Of a stretch of 6,350 nucleotides of DNA, positions 1 to 6,350 are shown piece after piece. The notes under the pieces are model-generated. The model did no database searches and was not told the origin of the DNA. It saw nothing but the letters and a program-made list of their open reading frames with translations. Location: the NCBI GenBank assembly GCA_016784425.1, contig JADHUQ010000138.1, positions 1-6,350 of the forward strand, in the 5' to 3' direction. Position 1 is the first letter of the stretch, and the number at the start of each line of letters is the position of its first letter. The translations under genes were made by a program, and so were the position numbers. The DNA is from Candidatus Delongbacteria bacterium (lineage in GTDB: Bacteria; CAIWAD01; BS150m-G50).

Positions 1-68
1 CTCATGCCCGCACCGGTAACTTTATCGTGACCCTCAGCTGTGACTTCTCTGGTAAGATTAAGGATACT
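1..68. other. Left-edge leader, no gene assigned
   Basis: This stretch precedes the lipoprotein gene. Two forward frames close here (TAA at 17-19 and TGA at 28-30), so the tail of an upstream gene could end in either one, but too few codons are visible to recognise a product. The third forward frame is open to the left edge and is continuous with the lipoprotein gene. I see no convincing promoter, so the lipoprotein gene may be a downstream member of an operon that starts left of the window. Confidence 0.4.
60..64 (+). promoter_or_regulatory. Ribosome binding site that decides the lipoprotein start
   Basis: AAGGA lies 4 bases before the ATG at 69. The spacing is short but usable. It supports ATG 69 over the in-frame GTG at 27, which has no clear Shine-Dalgarno sequence and would add 14 residues ahead of a signal peptide that is already complete. 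Confidence 0.55.
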
Positions 69-2954
69 ATGACCACACCAAACCGTCCGGCTCTCTCTCT
101 GGTGGCTCTGTTACTGCTGTTGACCAGCTGCTCACTCGATGATTACAATACCGACGACCTGCCGAACTGGAATACTACTCTCGAGTTACCACTGCTGGCA
201 GCTTCCATCAACCTCGCCACCCTGCTGGATGATTCCCTTATCCACACTATTCCCACGCCGGATGGAGATTCACTCTATGCCTACCGGGATACCCTGGAAA
301 TCGAGGAGGTGCAGGTAGGTGATGAGTTGCTGCTGGAGCCGCTTGAAGATGACTATACCCAGTTCCCCTGCGATATCGCCACCACTGTCGATGACAGTTT
401 CAAGGTGGGTTACGATACCGTCGGTCTGGCCGATATCAGCGAGCAGATCATTGCTGAAGTGGGTTTGATCGAGCTGGAGAATATTGCACCACAGACCTCG
501 GAGCCCTTTCCCTTCCGGCAGATAATGCCGCTGGCGGTTGTCGAAAACCTGGAAACCATTCTAGACGACTCCGGTGGCTCGGCAGAGGTGGTTATAGACC
601 CGATCGGACTGTTGCCGCTGCAGAAACTGGTGGTTTTTGATTCCTTCAACGAAGTAGTGTTAGCTTCCGGTTCGCTGGAGGTCACCATCATCAACAACAT
701 GTTCATCTACCTCGGTACACCCCTTACACTTACCCTGTTGGACACAAGCGGCGTGGAACTGTTTTCATTGCCCTGGGATGATGAGATCCCGCCGGGGGAG
801 GAGGCGACCCAGAGTGTCGATGTGAGCGGTTATACCATTCCGGGTGCCCTGTTCGCCCATATCGCCGGTATGAGCAACGGCACTCACAGCCAGCCGGTCC
901 TGATTGACGAAGCTGATCTGGACAGCTGGTTCACGGTACAACTGGTGGCACAGGAGTTCAGGGCGGAGTCTGCCTGGGCGCAGATCCCCCCGCAGACGAT
1001 TGAGGGGGCAGACCTTATCCAGCTGGAGGAATCCGACACCAGGGTGGAGGAAGCGCTACTGGCAAGTTGCGATCTGCAGATAGATATCACCAATGGTATG
1101 GAGTTGACCGGAATTATGTTGATCAACATACCGGATCTGATTTCACCGCTGGGGGAGCCATGGCAGCGAACACTACCCCTGCCGCTTGATGATAGCCAGT
1201 ATGAGGAGGATTTGACAGGTTGGACAATGCAGCTGGAACTGGACACACAACAACTGGACTATAACTACCTGATCACCACTGATGACACCGATCCTGAATT
1301 TGCCATAGTTGAAGGAGTTGACAGTGCCCTGCTCGATCTGTTGTTGTCCGCTATCACCTTCAGTGAGATAACAGGAATCATTGAGCAGCAGGTGATAGTT
1401 GATGATGAGGTAATCCCCCTCGAAGGGGATACGCAGATCGAGACTGCCACCATCGGGGAAGGACTGTTGCAGATCAGGGTGGACAACGCTGTCGGTGGAT
1501 CCGCCCAGGTTCTATTCACGGTGCCGGAGTTACTTGATAACGGGGTACCGTTGAGCAGGAACCTGCAGATCGAACCCGGTGCAAATCAGCACCTGGTGGA
1601 TCTGGCCGGTTACGAACTGGTTCCCCCTTCACTGGAAGAGCAGTTGATAAACTGTCTCACCGTCACCACTACCGACACCAGCTATGGTGTATACAATCTG
1701 GAAGACTCCATCAGAGTAAATGTGGAGTTGCCGGAACTGGTGTTCAGCCAGGTTACCGGGATTTTCAATCAGTCGTCGATTGTCGAGGAGGATTCACTGT
1801 CGACAGACAGCGAGCACATTATTGAAGAGGCCGGGATAATGACCGGCAGGGTAACGCTGCAGCTTTCTAACAACACTGGAATCCCCTCAGTTGTGGATCT
1901 ATCTATCGAGCAGCTGACCCTGGCCGGGGAACCGTTGACCAGATCCTACCTGATACCGGCAGACATCGAGAATTACACCCGTCAGATAGATCTTGACGGT
2001 TACCGGCTGCAATTGCCGGCCGACAGGCAATACATCGATTATACTTCGACCCTTTCGTTTCCGAACGATGGGGTTGTTACCATGTTCCGCACCGACTCAC
2101 TGGTGGGAACGGTCAGTATCGATACTGTCTATTTTGCCAATCTAACCGGTGCGGTCGACTCACTCACTGTTGAGAGCGACTCCACCACCGAGACTATTGA
2201 CCTGTTGCCGGAAGAGCTGGAGGGGGTCCGGTTTTCCAATGTTGATATGGCGATCGCCTGCGAAACGGATATCGGGGGGGACAACACCGACAGTCTGACT
2301 ATCCTGCTTTCTTTCGGGATACGTGCAACCAATCCGGATGGCGATGAGGTCATCTCGCTGATAGACAACTGGAATATTCTGGACAGCAACCGGGTGCAGG
2401 TACCCAATGCGACCGAGTTGATCAACATCCTGCCGGACCGGATTGAAACCTGGGGTAGCGCGATTGTTGACGGACATGCGGAGATTGAATCTACTCAGTA
2501 CCTGCGGGGCAACCTGGAAATCACCATCCCCTTTGAGTTTGAGATCAGCGAAAACGCAGTCGTAGACCTGGATCCGGAACTGCTGGATGTGGGAATACCG
2601 GATGAGGTTGCGGAGGCAATCCTGATGCTGGAGCTGGACAACCAGTTCGAGTTCGGCAGCCTGTTGACTGTGCTGGTTGCGGCTGACACTATCCGGTTTG
2701 ACAACGGCAGCGCTGACACCCTCCTGCGACTGGAGCTGGCTCCACTGACCAACTTGACCGATACAATTCTGCTGCCACCCGAGAAGGTTGAACTGCTGAT
2801 CGGTGATTCCACCTGGATCAAGGGGTGGGTGGATATTATCGGTCAGGTCGATGGCGAGGGTAATCCACTGGTGACCCGTATCATGGCAAGCGATTCGCTG
2901 AACATCTATCTTCATGGCCGCTTCGGTTATCATGTTGACCTGGGAGCAGATTAG
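69..2954 (+). CDS. Large modular acidic lipoprotein of unknown function
   Basis: I do not recognise a named family. The 961-residue product starts with a lipoprotein signal peptide: a short N-region with one arginine (R6), a leucine-rich core (residues 9-18) and the lipobox LTSC with lipidated Cys21. Residue +2 is serine, with no aspartate there as an inner-membrane retention signal, so outer-membrane anchoring is likely if E. coli-type sorting applies. The rest is beta-rich with no membrane segment. Residues about 195-708 hold four diverged modules of about 130 residues. Residues about 710-961 form a different C-terminal region. The protein is very acidic, with only four lysines and about 24 arginines. 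Its stop codon abuts the start of the barrel gene, so the two are probably one operon. Seen: signal, modules, composition. Inferred: a surface or periplasmic-face protein, perhaps a partner of the barrel. ATG 69 was chosen for its ribosome site and the signal peptide geometry. Confidence 0.85.
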   Translation: MTTPNRPALSLVALLLLLTSCSLDDYNTDDLPNWNTTLELPLLAASINLATLLDDSLIHTIPTPDGDSLYAYRDTLEIEEVQVGDELLLEPLEDDYTQFPCDIATTVDDSFKVGYDTVGLADISEQIIAEVGLIELENIAPQTSEPFPFRQIMPLAVVENLETILDDSGGSAEVVIDPIGLLPLQKLVVFDSFNEVVLASGSLEVTIINNMFIYLGTPLTLTLLDTSGVELFSLPWDDEIPPGEEATQSVDVSGYTIPGALFAHIAGMSNGTHSQPVLIDEADLDSWFTVQLVAQEFRAESAWAQIPPQTIEGADLIQLEESDTRVEEALLASCDLQIDITNGMELTGIMLINIPDLISPLGEPWQRTLPLPLDDSQYEEDLTGWTMQLELDTQQLDYNYLITTDDTDPEFAIVEGVDSALLDLLLSAITFSEITGIIEQQVIVDDEVIPLEGDTQIETATIGEGLLQIRVDNAVGGSAQVLFTVPELLDNGVPLSRNLQIEPGANQHLVDLAGYELVPPSLEEQLINCLTVTTTDTSYGVYNLEDSIRVNVELPELVFSQVTGIFNQSSIVEEDSLSTDSEHIIEEAGIMTGRVTLQLSNNTGIPSVVDLSIEQLTLAGEPLTRSYLIPADIENYTRQIDLDGYRLQLPADRQYIDYTSTLSFPNDGVVTMFRTDSLVGTVSIDTVYFANLTGAVDSLTVESDSTTETIDLLPEELEGVRFSNVDMAIACETDIGGDNTDSLTILLSFGIRATNPDGDEVISLIDNWNILDSNRVQVPNATELINILPDRIETWGSAIVDGHAEIESTQYLRGNLEITIPFEFEISENAVVDLDPELLDVGIPDEVAEAILMLELDNQFEFGSLLTVLVAADTIRFDNGSADTLLRLELAPLTNLTDTILLPPEKVELLIGDSTWIKGWVDIIGQVDGEGNPLVTRIMASDSLNIYLHGRFGYHVDLGAD
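651..2192 (+). repeat. Four tandem protein-level modules of about 130 residues
   Basis: Within the lipoprotein, landmarks recur in the same order. Each module opens with a strand in the pattern small-L-x-[VI]-x-[IVL]-x-N (SLEVTIIN near 202, DLQIDITN near 335, LLQIRVDN near 466, VTLQLSNN near 595). In modules 2-4 this is followed by a GEPW/GVPL/GEPL turn; module 1 has GTPL. All four then have D[VL]xGY or DLTGW, and modules 2-4 end with F[SA]x[IVL]TG (residues 431, 559, 689). Module 1 has a diverged equivalent at FRAESAW (297). The spacing between equivalent points is 128-134 residues. DNA identity between copies is low, so this is old domain duplication and not a recent DNA repeat. Boundaries are approximate. 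Confidence 0.75.
2942..2946 (+). promoter_or_regulatory. Ribosome binding site of the barrel gene, inside the lipoprotein gene
   Basis: GGGAG lies 8 bases before the ATG at 2955 and within the last codons of the lipoprotein gene. The lipoprotein stop TAG (2952-2954) directly touches the ATG, an arrangement that favours translational coupling of the two genes. Confidence 0.65.
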
Positions 2955-4352
2955 ATGAATTACCATGGCAGCTTTCCGGGAAGTATACTGATCAGCCTGG
3001 GATGGTTTTTACTGGCGGCTGCACCCTTGCAGGCTGGCAGTGGCGGGGCGCAGTCTATTGCCAGCGCTGGTGGCTTCATGGTTACCGCCCGCGGGATCGA
3101 AGCTGCCGGGTTGAATCCTGCCAACCTGGGTTACAGCCTGGATCTGGACCCTACACCGTTGCGCTATGATCCAACCTACCGCCTGCAACACTGGTCGGTC
3201 AGCTTTCTGGGATTGAATGCCAGTGTCTACAATAACGCCGTCTCCCCTCGCTGGGTCAACAACTCCCTTTTCGGCGGACTCAACCTCGATGAAGGGAACA
3301 ATCGCAGCGAATTCCTCTCTGTTTTTGATGACAACGGCTGGGATCTGCAGGCACTGCTGCAGCTGCGACTGCTGGGGGTAGCCTGGAAAAACTTCGCTCT
3401 GACGATTGCACCGGAACTGCAACAGGATATGCGACTGCCGACCGACCTGCTGCATGCCGCTTTCGACGGTATCTACTTCGAAGAACCGATTTCGCTGGCT
3501 GACACGGAGAGTAGCATGCAGGCAGTTATTCCGGTAACCCTGGCTTACGGACAACCGGTACAGCTGCCCTGGTTAGAGGACCGGTGCGCGGCCACCTACC
3601 TGGGGGTTGGTTTCAAGACCCTGCTCGGTGTTGTCTGCGGACAGATCGATCACAGTGAAGGCAAGTTGCTCTCAAAAATTGACTCCATCGCTGTTGACAG
3701 CAGGGTGCAGATCAGCACGGTCGGATTACCGCTGGACGATGAAAGCGACCTGGCTCTCGGTATCAACGGAGTGGGATTTGCCTTAGACCTGGGGATGGCA
3801 GTAGATATCAACGAACGACTGCAATGCGGTCTAGCCCTGCACAACCTGCTGGGTCATATTAATTGGAGCGGTACCAACGCCCGCAGTTATGATTTCGGTT
3901 ACGAGCTGAATCTCAATCGTGCTGACATCGAGGAGATCAGTGGCTATAATGAAGCGGAGCTGGATTCGCTGCAGGAGACCTGGACCACTGCCGACAGCAG
4001 TTTCGCCAGGGATGGTTTCCGTACCGCCTGGCCTGCCTATATGCTGCTGGGTACGCATTATCAATGGCTGGACCAGATCGGCTTCTCGGCAGTTTACCGG
4101 CAGAGTTTCAATCCCAAGCTCAGCAGCGCCTTGCGTCCCCGGCTGGCTCTCGCCAGTGAACTGACCTACCTGCCCTGGCTGCCGTTGCGCCTTGGATTCG
4201 CTCTGGGTGGACTGGAAGGGTTCCAGTACGGAACCGGTTTTGGGCTCGCATTCACCCACTACCAGTTGGATTTTGGCTTCTCGCAGAGTGGCGGTATGTT
4301 CAACTGGGCCAAAGGAGTGACACTGGGACTGGAACAGCGGATCTACTTTTAA
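2955..4352 (+). CDS. Predicted outer-membrane beta-barrel protein (DUF5723-like)
   Basis: The 465-residue protein has a Sec signal peptide (hydrophobic core about residues 11-23, likely cleavage after PLQA at residue 27) and no lipobox. The mature N-terminus carries an A-R-G-x-x-A-x-x-x-N-P-A-N-L pattern at about residues 46-59. This recalls the SARG...NPA start of FadL/PorV-like and DUF5723-type barrels. The rest alternates polar and aromatic or hydrophobic residues in many short strands with glycine turns, and the chain ends in phenylalanine (RIYF), the usual C-terminal signature recognised by the BAM machinery. There are few lysines (six). The gene starts immediately after the lipoprotein stop with a good ribosome site, so the two are probably co-translated. 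The DUF5723 assignment is from memory of the family pattern; the barrel and outer-membrane location are well supported. Substrate or role is unknown: a transport channel, a surface scaffold or a secretion accessory are all possible. Confidence 0.8.
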   Translation: MNYHGSFPGSILISLGWFLLAAAPLQAGSGGAQSIASAGGFMVTARGIEAAGLNPANLGYSLDLDPTPLRYDPTYRLQHWSVSFLGLNASVYNNAVSPRWVNNSLFGGLNLDEGNNRSEFLSVFDDNGWDLQALLQLRLLGVAWKNFALTIAPELQQDMRLPTDLLHAAFDGIYFEEPISLADTESSMQAVIPVTLAYGQPVQLPWLEDRCAATYLGVGFKTLLGVVCGQIDHSEGKLLSKIDSIAVDSRVQISTVGLPLDDESDLALGINGVGFALDLGMAVDINERLQCGLALHNLLGHINWSGTNARSYDFGYELNLNRADIEEISGYNEAELDSLQETWTTADSSFARDGFRTAWPAYMLLGTHYQWLDQIGFSAVYRQSFNPKLSSALRPRLALASELTYLPWLPLRLGFALGGLEGFQYGTGFGLAFTHYQLDFGFSQSGGMFNWAKGVTLGLEQRIYF

Positions 4353-4393
4353 TTTTCTCCACAGCCTCTAACTTTGCCTGCTATCGACTCAGA

Positions 4394-4408
4394 CCGGTAA
4401 GCTACCGG
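4394..4408. other. Small hairpin in the intergenic gap
   Basis: CCGGTA (4394-4399) pairs with TACCGG (4403-4408) around a three-base loop. It lies 42 bases after the barrel stop codon. No T-run follows, so it is not a convincing intrinsic terminator. It could be an mRNA 3'-end stabiliser or chance. Confidence 0.3.
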
Positions 4409-4447
4409 GTGATACCCCTCGGTGCGGCTTCATATCTTCCCCCCTGC

Positions 4448-4476
4448 TTGCCATAATCCCAACCTTCCGTTACTAT
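4448..4476 (+). promoter_or_regulatory. Candidate sigma-70-type promoter for the symporter gene
   Basis: TTGCCA (4448-4453, five of six matches to TTGACA) is followed after 17 bases by TACTAT (4471-4476, four of six matches to TATAAT). An overlapping TATGAT at 4474-4479 matches better but sits at a spacing of 20. Transcription would begin near 4483, giving a leader of about 40 bases to the ATG at 4522. The promoter consensus of this organism is unknown, so this is a pattern match only. Confidence 0.4.
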
Positions 4477-4510
4477 GATATGAATCAAAAGTATCCTGCC
4501 AGGGTAAACG

Positions 4511-4518
4511 GGGAGGGG
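4511..4518 (+). promoter_or_regulatory. Strong ribosome binding site that decides the symporter start
   Basis: The purine-rich GGGAGGGG contains GGAGG with 5 bases between it and the ATG at 4522. The upstream in-frame ATG at 4480 has no Shine-Dalgarno sequence and falls at or before the predicted transcription start, so 4522 is the preferred start. Confidence 0.7.
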
Positions 4519-4521
4519 AAC

Positions 4522-6012
4522 ATGATTTCAGCAACAGGCTGGTTTTCGACCTGCAAAGAGATGCTGCGCGATCCGGTTTTCGACGGATTCGTCATCTATC
4601 TGCTGGTGATTCTGGTGGTCGGTTTTCTTACCTATCGGTTCACCCGTTCGATCGGCGATTTCCTGCTGGCGGGAAGGCGATTGGGGCCCTGGTTGACTGC
4701 TTTCTCCGAACGGGCTTCCGGTGAATCGGCCTGGTTGCTGCTCGGTCTGCCCGGTGTGGCGCTGGCAGCAGGGATGGCCGATTTCTGGGTAGTTATCGGC
4801 TGTCTGGCAGGTATCGCTTTCTCCTGGCTGTTTATCGCCCGCCCCCTGAGGCGGGAAACGGAGCGACTGGGAGCGCTCACCCTGCCGCATCTGTTCGACC
4901 GCAAATTCCCCACCCTGCCCCGCCATCTGCTGCGGGTGACAGCTACCCTGATCATCACCTTCTTTTTTACCTACTACATCGCCGCCCAGTTCAACGGCGC
5001 CGGCAAAGTGCTCAACCAGTCTTTCGGGATCAGCCAGTACTGGGGCATGTCTATCGGTGCTGTGATCATCCTCTTCTATACCATGATGGGTGGCTTTATC
5101 GCTGTGGTCTGGACCGATCTGGTCCAGGGGATAATCATGATCGTGGCGCTGGTTCTGCTGCCGGTTGTCGGTATCTGGGAGCTGGGTGGATTGGGAGCGC
5201 TTAGCGAAGGTTTGACCAGGCTTGATCCAGAGGCGATTTCAATCTTTGGTGGAGCCGGCGGTGGTCTGGCCCTGCTGATGGCGATCAACGGTCTCTCCTG
5301 GGGTCTCGGCTACATGGGACAACCGCATCTGTTGACCCGATTCATGGCGATCCGTCAGGAAGGGGATCTGAAAAAAGGATTCTTTATCGCCATGGCCTGG
5401 GCGATCCCCGCCTTTGTCGGTGCTTATGTGATCGGACTGATCGGCTGGGTAATTCTGAGTGGGGATACCAGTGTCATCGGCGGTGACCAGGAGAAAATCC
5501 TGCCCTGGCTGGCCCGCTCCCTGCTGCATCCGGCACTGGCGGGTGTGTTGATCTCAGGTGCCATCGCAGCGATGATGTCCACTGCCGACAGCCAGCTGCT
5601 GGTAACAACTTCCGCCGTCGCCGAAGATGTCTACCACCAAATGATACGGCCGGAAGCGGATCAACGTCGGCTGGTCGGCCTGACCCGCCTGGTCACCCTG
5701 CTGGTTGGGATTTTTGCCTTTGCACTGGCGATCACCACACAGGATCTGGTTTTCAAGATGGTCAGCTACGCCTGGGGTGGACTGGGCGCTTCCTTTGGTC
5801 CGGCGTTGTTGCTGGCCCTCTGGTGGAAGCGGACCAGCGGCTGGGGCGTGTTTGCGGGACTGGTGTCAGGGACAGTCATGACTATCAGCTGGCCCCTGCT
5901 CCCGGTAGTAGGCACTGCGCTTTCCGCCCGTTTTGCCGCTTTCTTCATCGCTCTGGGGTTGGTGGTGGTGGTGTCACTGCTGGATGGAAAATCGCAGCAT
6001 GATACTGCCTAG
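4522..6012 (+). CDS. Sodium:solute symporter, PutP-like (SSS family)
   Basis: This inner-membrane protein imports a solute with sodium ions. At 496 residues it matches PutP (about 500), with roughly 12-13 hydrophobic helices, the first at about residues 19-38 and the last at about 463-485. Family landmarks include LLAGRRLGPW (48-57), SERASGESAW then LLLGLPG (62-78), GGFIAVVWTDLVQG after the fifth helix, MSTADSQLLV (352-361) followed by a [ST]SAVAEDVY-type stretch, and VSYAWGGLGASFGP late in the protein. By alignment to E. coli PutP from memory, sodium-site residues A53, A337, S340 and T341 correspond to A65, A350, S353 and T354, and S57 to S69. PutP D55 and M56 are replaced by G67 and E68. 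The substrate therefore cannot be called proline safely; another amino acid or organic anion is possible. The gene probably has its own promoter and converges with a microcompartment gene. Family confidence is high, substrate confidence low. Confidence 0.93.
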   Translation: MISATGWFSTCKEMLRDPVFDGFVIYLLVILVVGFLTYRFTRSIGDFLLAGRRLGPWLTAFSERASGESAWLLLGLPGVALAAGMADFWVVIGCLAGIAFSWLFIARPLRRETERLGALTLPHLFDRKFPTLPRHLLRVTATLIITFFFTYYIAAQFNGAGKVLNQSFGISQYWGMSIGAVIILFYTMMGGFIAVVWTDLVQGIIMIVALVLLPVVGIWELGGLGALSEGLTRLDPEAISIFGGAGGGLALLMAINGLSWGLGYMGQPHLLTRFMAIRQEGDLKKGFFIAMAWAIPAFVGAYVIGLIGWVILSGDTSVIGGDQEKILPWLARSLLHPALAGVLISGAIAAMMSTADSQLLVTTSAVAEDVYHQMIRPEADQRRLVGLTRLVTLLVGIFAFALAITTQDLVFKMVSYAWGGLGASFGPALLLALWWKRTSGWGVFAGLVSGTVMTISWPLLPVVGTALSARFAAFFIALGLVVVVSLLDGKSQHDTA

Positions 6013-6046
6013 GAGCCTGTCGGACTGATAGTTGAAGAAGATGGAT

Positions 6047-6069
6047 GCAGAATTGCACAGCAATTCTGC
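6047..6069. terminator. Hairpin in the convergent gap
   Basis: GCAGAATTG pairs perfectly with CAATTCTGC (9 base pairs) around the five-base loop CACAG. It lies 34 bases after the symporter stop and 2 bases from a second, longer hairpin. On the minus strand a pyrimidine-rich but not poly-T stretch follows (about 6031-6046). It may help to end transcription in one or both directions; without a T-run the call is tentative. Confidence 0.45.
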
Positions 6070-6071
6070 CA

Positions 6072-6099
6072 GGCGCAACTTGCCTAAGCAGGTTGCGCC
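6072..6099. terminator. GC-rich hairpin carrying the stop codon of the microcompartment gene in its loop
   Basis: A 12-base-pair stem (6072-6083 with 6088-6099, one G-T wobble when read on the plus strand) closes a four-base loop, CTAA. The loop contains the stop codon of the leftward gene (complement of CTA, 6084-6086). The right arm therefore encodes that gene's last residues. Stability and position between convergent genes suggest a bidirectional transcript end or a 3'-end protecting structure. No T-run follows on either strand, so intrinsic termination is not proven. Confidence 0.5.
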
Positions 6100-6350
6100 G
6101 GATCAGGATCGATATGATCGACAATACCGACGATGGCGGCGTCGATCGGTGTGAGGGGGTTGGACATCGGAATAGCAGCTTCCTTGGAAGAGACAAAAAA
6201 TACGATTTCCCCGGTACCGGGCCCGGCGCCGACAGTGTCTACCGCGGCAATCCGCTCCCCGACCGGCTGGTAGCGTCCATCCAGCGGCTGAATGATGAGG
6301 ATCTTGCTTTGCTCCAGGCTGGGGTCCTTGCGGGTGGCCCAGACATTACC
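6084..6350 (-). CDS. Microcompartment vertex protein, EutN/CcmL family (BMC-P), 5' end cut off
   Basis: Reading leftward from the right edge, an open frame of 88 codons ends at TAG (6084-6086). It begins GNVWATRKDPSLE and continues with KILIIQPLDG, then VGERIAAVDTVGAGPGTGEI, VFFVSSKEA and TPIDAAIVGIVD. This is the signature of the EutN/CcmL family, whose pentamers cap the twelve vertices of polyhedral microcompartment shells (carboxysomes and catabolic BMCs). Family members are about 90-100 residues and usually start with a short M-x-L-x-x-V-x-G-type strand, so only some 7-9 residues are missing. The start codon is outside the window. The C-terminal tail (HIDPDPAQPA) is short and proline-rich. 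The gene is the last one of a leftward operon, and other shell and enzyme genes would lie to the right. Which cargo pathway it serves cannot be told from this subunit. Family call is firm. Confidence 0.92.
   Translation of the reverse strand, partial: GNVWATRKDPSLEQSKILIIQPLDGRYQPVGERIAAVDTVGAGPGTGEIVFFVSSKEAAIPMSNPLTPIDAAIVGIVDHIDPDPAQPA

Noticed and set aside
27..68. GTG at 27 as the lipoprotein start
   Set aside because: It adds 14 residues in front of a complete lipoprotein signal peptide and has no good ribosome site; ATG 69 has both.
2160..2966. Minus-strand open frame of 268 codons
   Set aside because: It lies wholly opposite the lipoprotein gene, has no recognisable domain or signal, and is explained by the codon composition of the true strand.
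3009..3554. Minus-strand open frame of 181 codons
   Set aside because: It lies opposite the barrel gene with no domain or ribosome-site support; the plus-strand gene has a signal peptide and C-terminal barrel signature.
4480..4521. ATG at 4480 as the symporter start
   Set aside because: It has no Shine-Dalgarno sequence and overlaps the candidate promoter's -10 region or transcription start; ATG 4522 follows a strong GGAGG and gives the usual family length.
6011..6026. AGGAGCCTGTCGGACT next to the symporter stop as a possible insertion-sequence end
   Set aside because: It resembles the kind of motif seen at transposon ends, but no inverted partner, target duplication or transposase is visible in the window.
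6109..6121. TCGAT-ATG-ATCGA inverted repeat as an operator
   Set aside because: It lies inside the coding region of the microcompartment gene near its 3' end, is only 5 base pairs long and is likely chance.
5945..6196. Minus-strand open frame of 83 codons across the convergent gap
   Set aside because: Its sequence is low-complexity and rich in P, R and S; it overlaps the microcompartment gene in a wrong frame and runs into the symporter gene.

Overview
The window holds a two-gene envelope operon, a sodium-coupled transporter gene and, at the right edge, the 3' part of a bacterial microcompartment (BMC) vertex gene on the opposite strand. A lipoprotein signal peptide, an outer-membrane beta-barrel and a BMC shell gene mean a diderm bacterium. 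The barrel resembles proteins (DUF5723 type) that I associate with the FCB side of the tree (Marinimicrobia, KSB1, Latescibacteria, Fibrobacteres and relatives). That placement is inference from remembered family resemblance, not from a search. Base composition is moderately GC-rich and looks even across the genes, so nothing suggests recent transfer.

Layout. Bases 1-68 are a short leader or the tail of an unseen gene. Bases 69-2954 (+) encode a 961-residue, very acidic, lysine-poor lipoprotein built mostly of four diverged modules of about 130 residues. Bases 2955-4352 (+) follow with no gap and encode a 465-residue secreted protein predicted to be an outer-membrane beta-barrel. Bases 4353-4521 are intergenic, with a weak hairpin and a plausible sigma-70-type promoter. 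Bases 4522-6012 (+) encode a PutP-like sodium:solute symporter of 496 residues. Bases 6013-6083 form a short convergent gap; two strong hairpins lie in and across it. Bases 6084-6350 (-) encode the last 88 residues of an EutN/CcmL-type BMC pentamer protein whose start lies beyond the right edge.

How the genes fit together. The lipoprotein and the barrel are probably co-transcribed and may act as one surface unit, but neither has a function I can name. The symporter appears to have its own promoter and is probably a separate transcription unit. The BMC gene is the last gene of a leftward operon that lies to the right of the window. Whether the symporter feeds that microcompartment is open: the two genes converge and do not share an operon. 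The most interesting points are the modular lipoprotein paired with a barrel, and the edge of a BMC locus.
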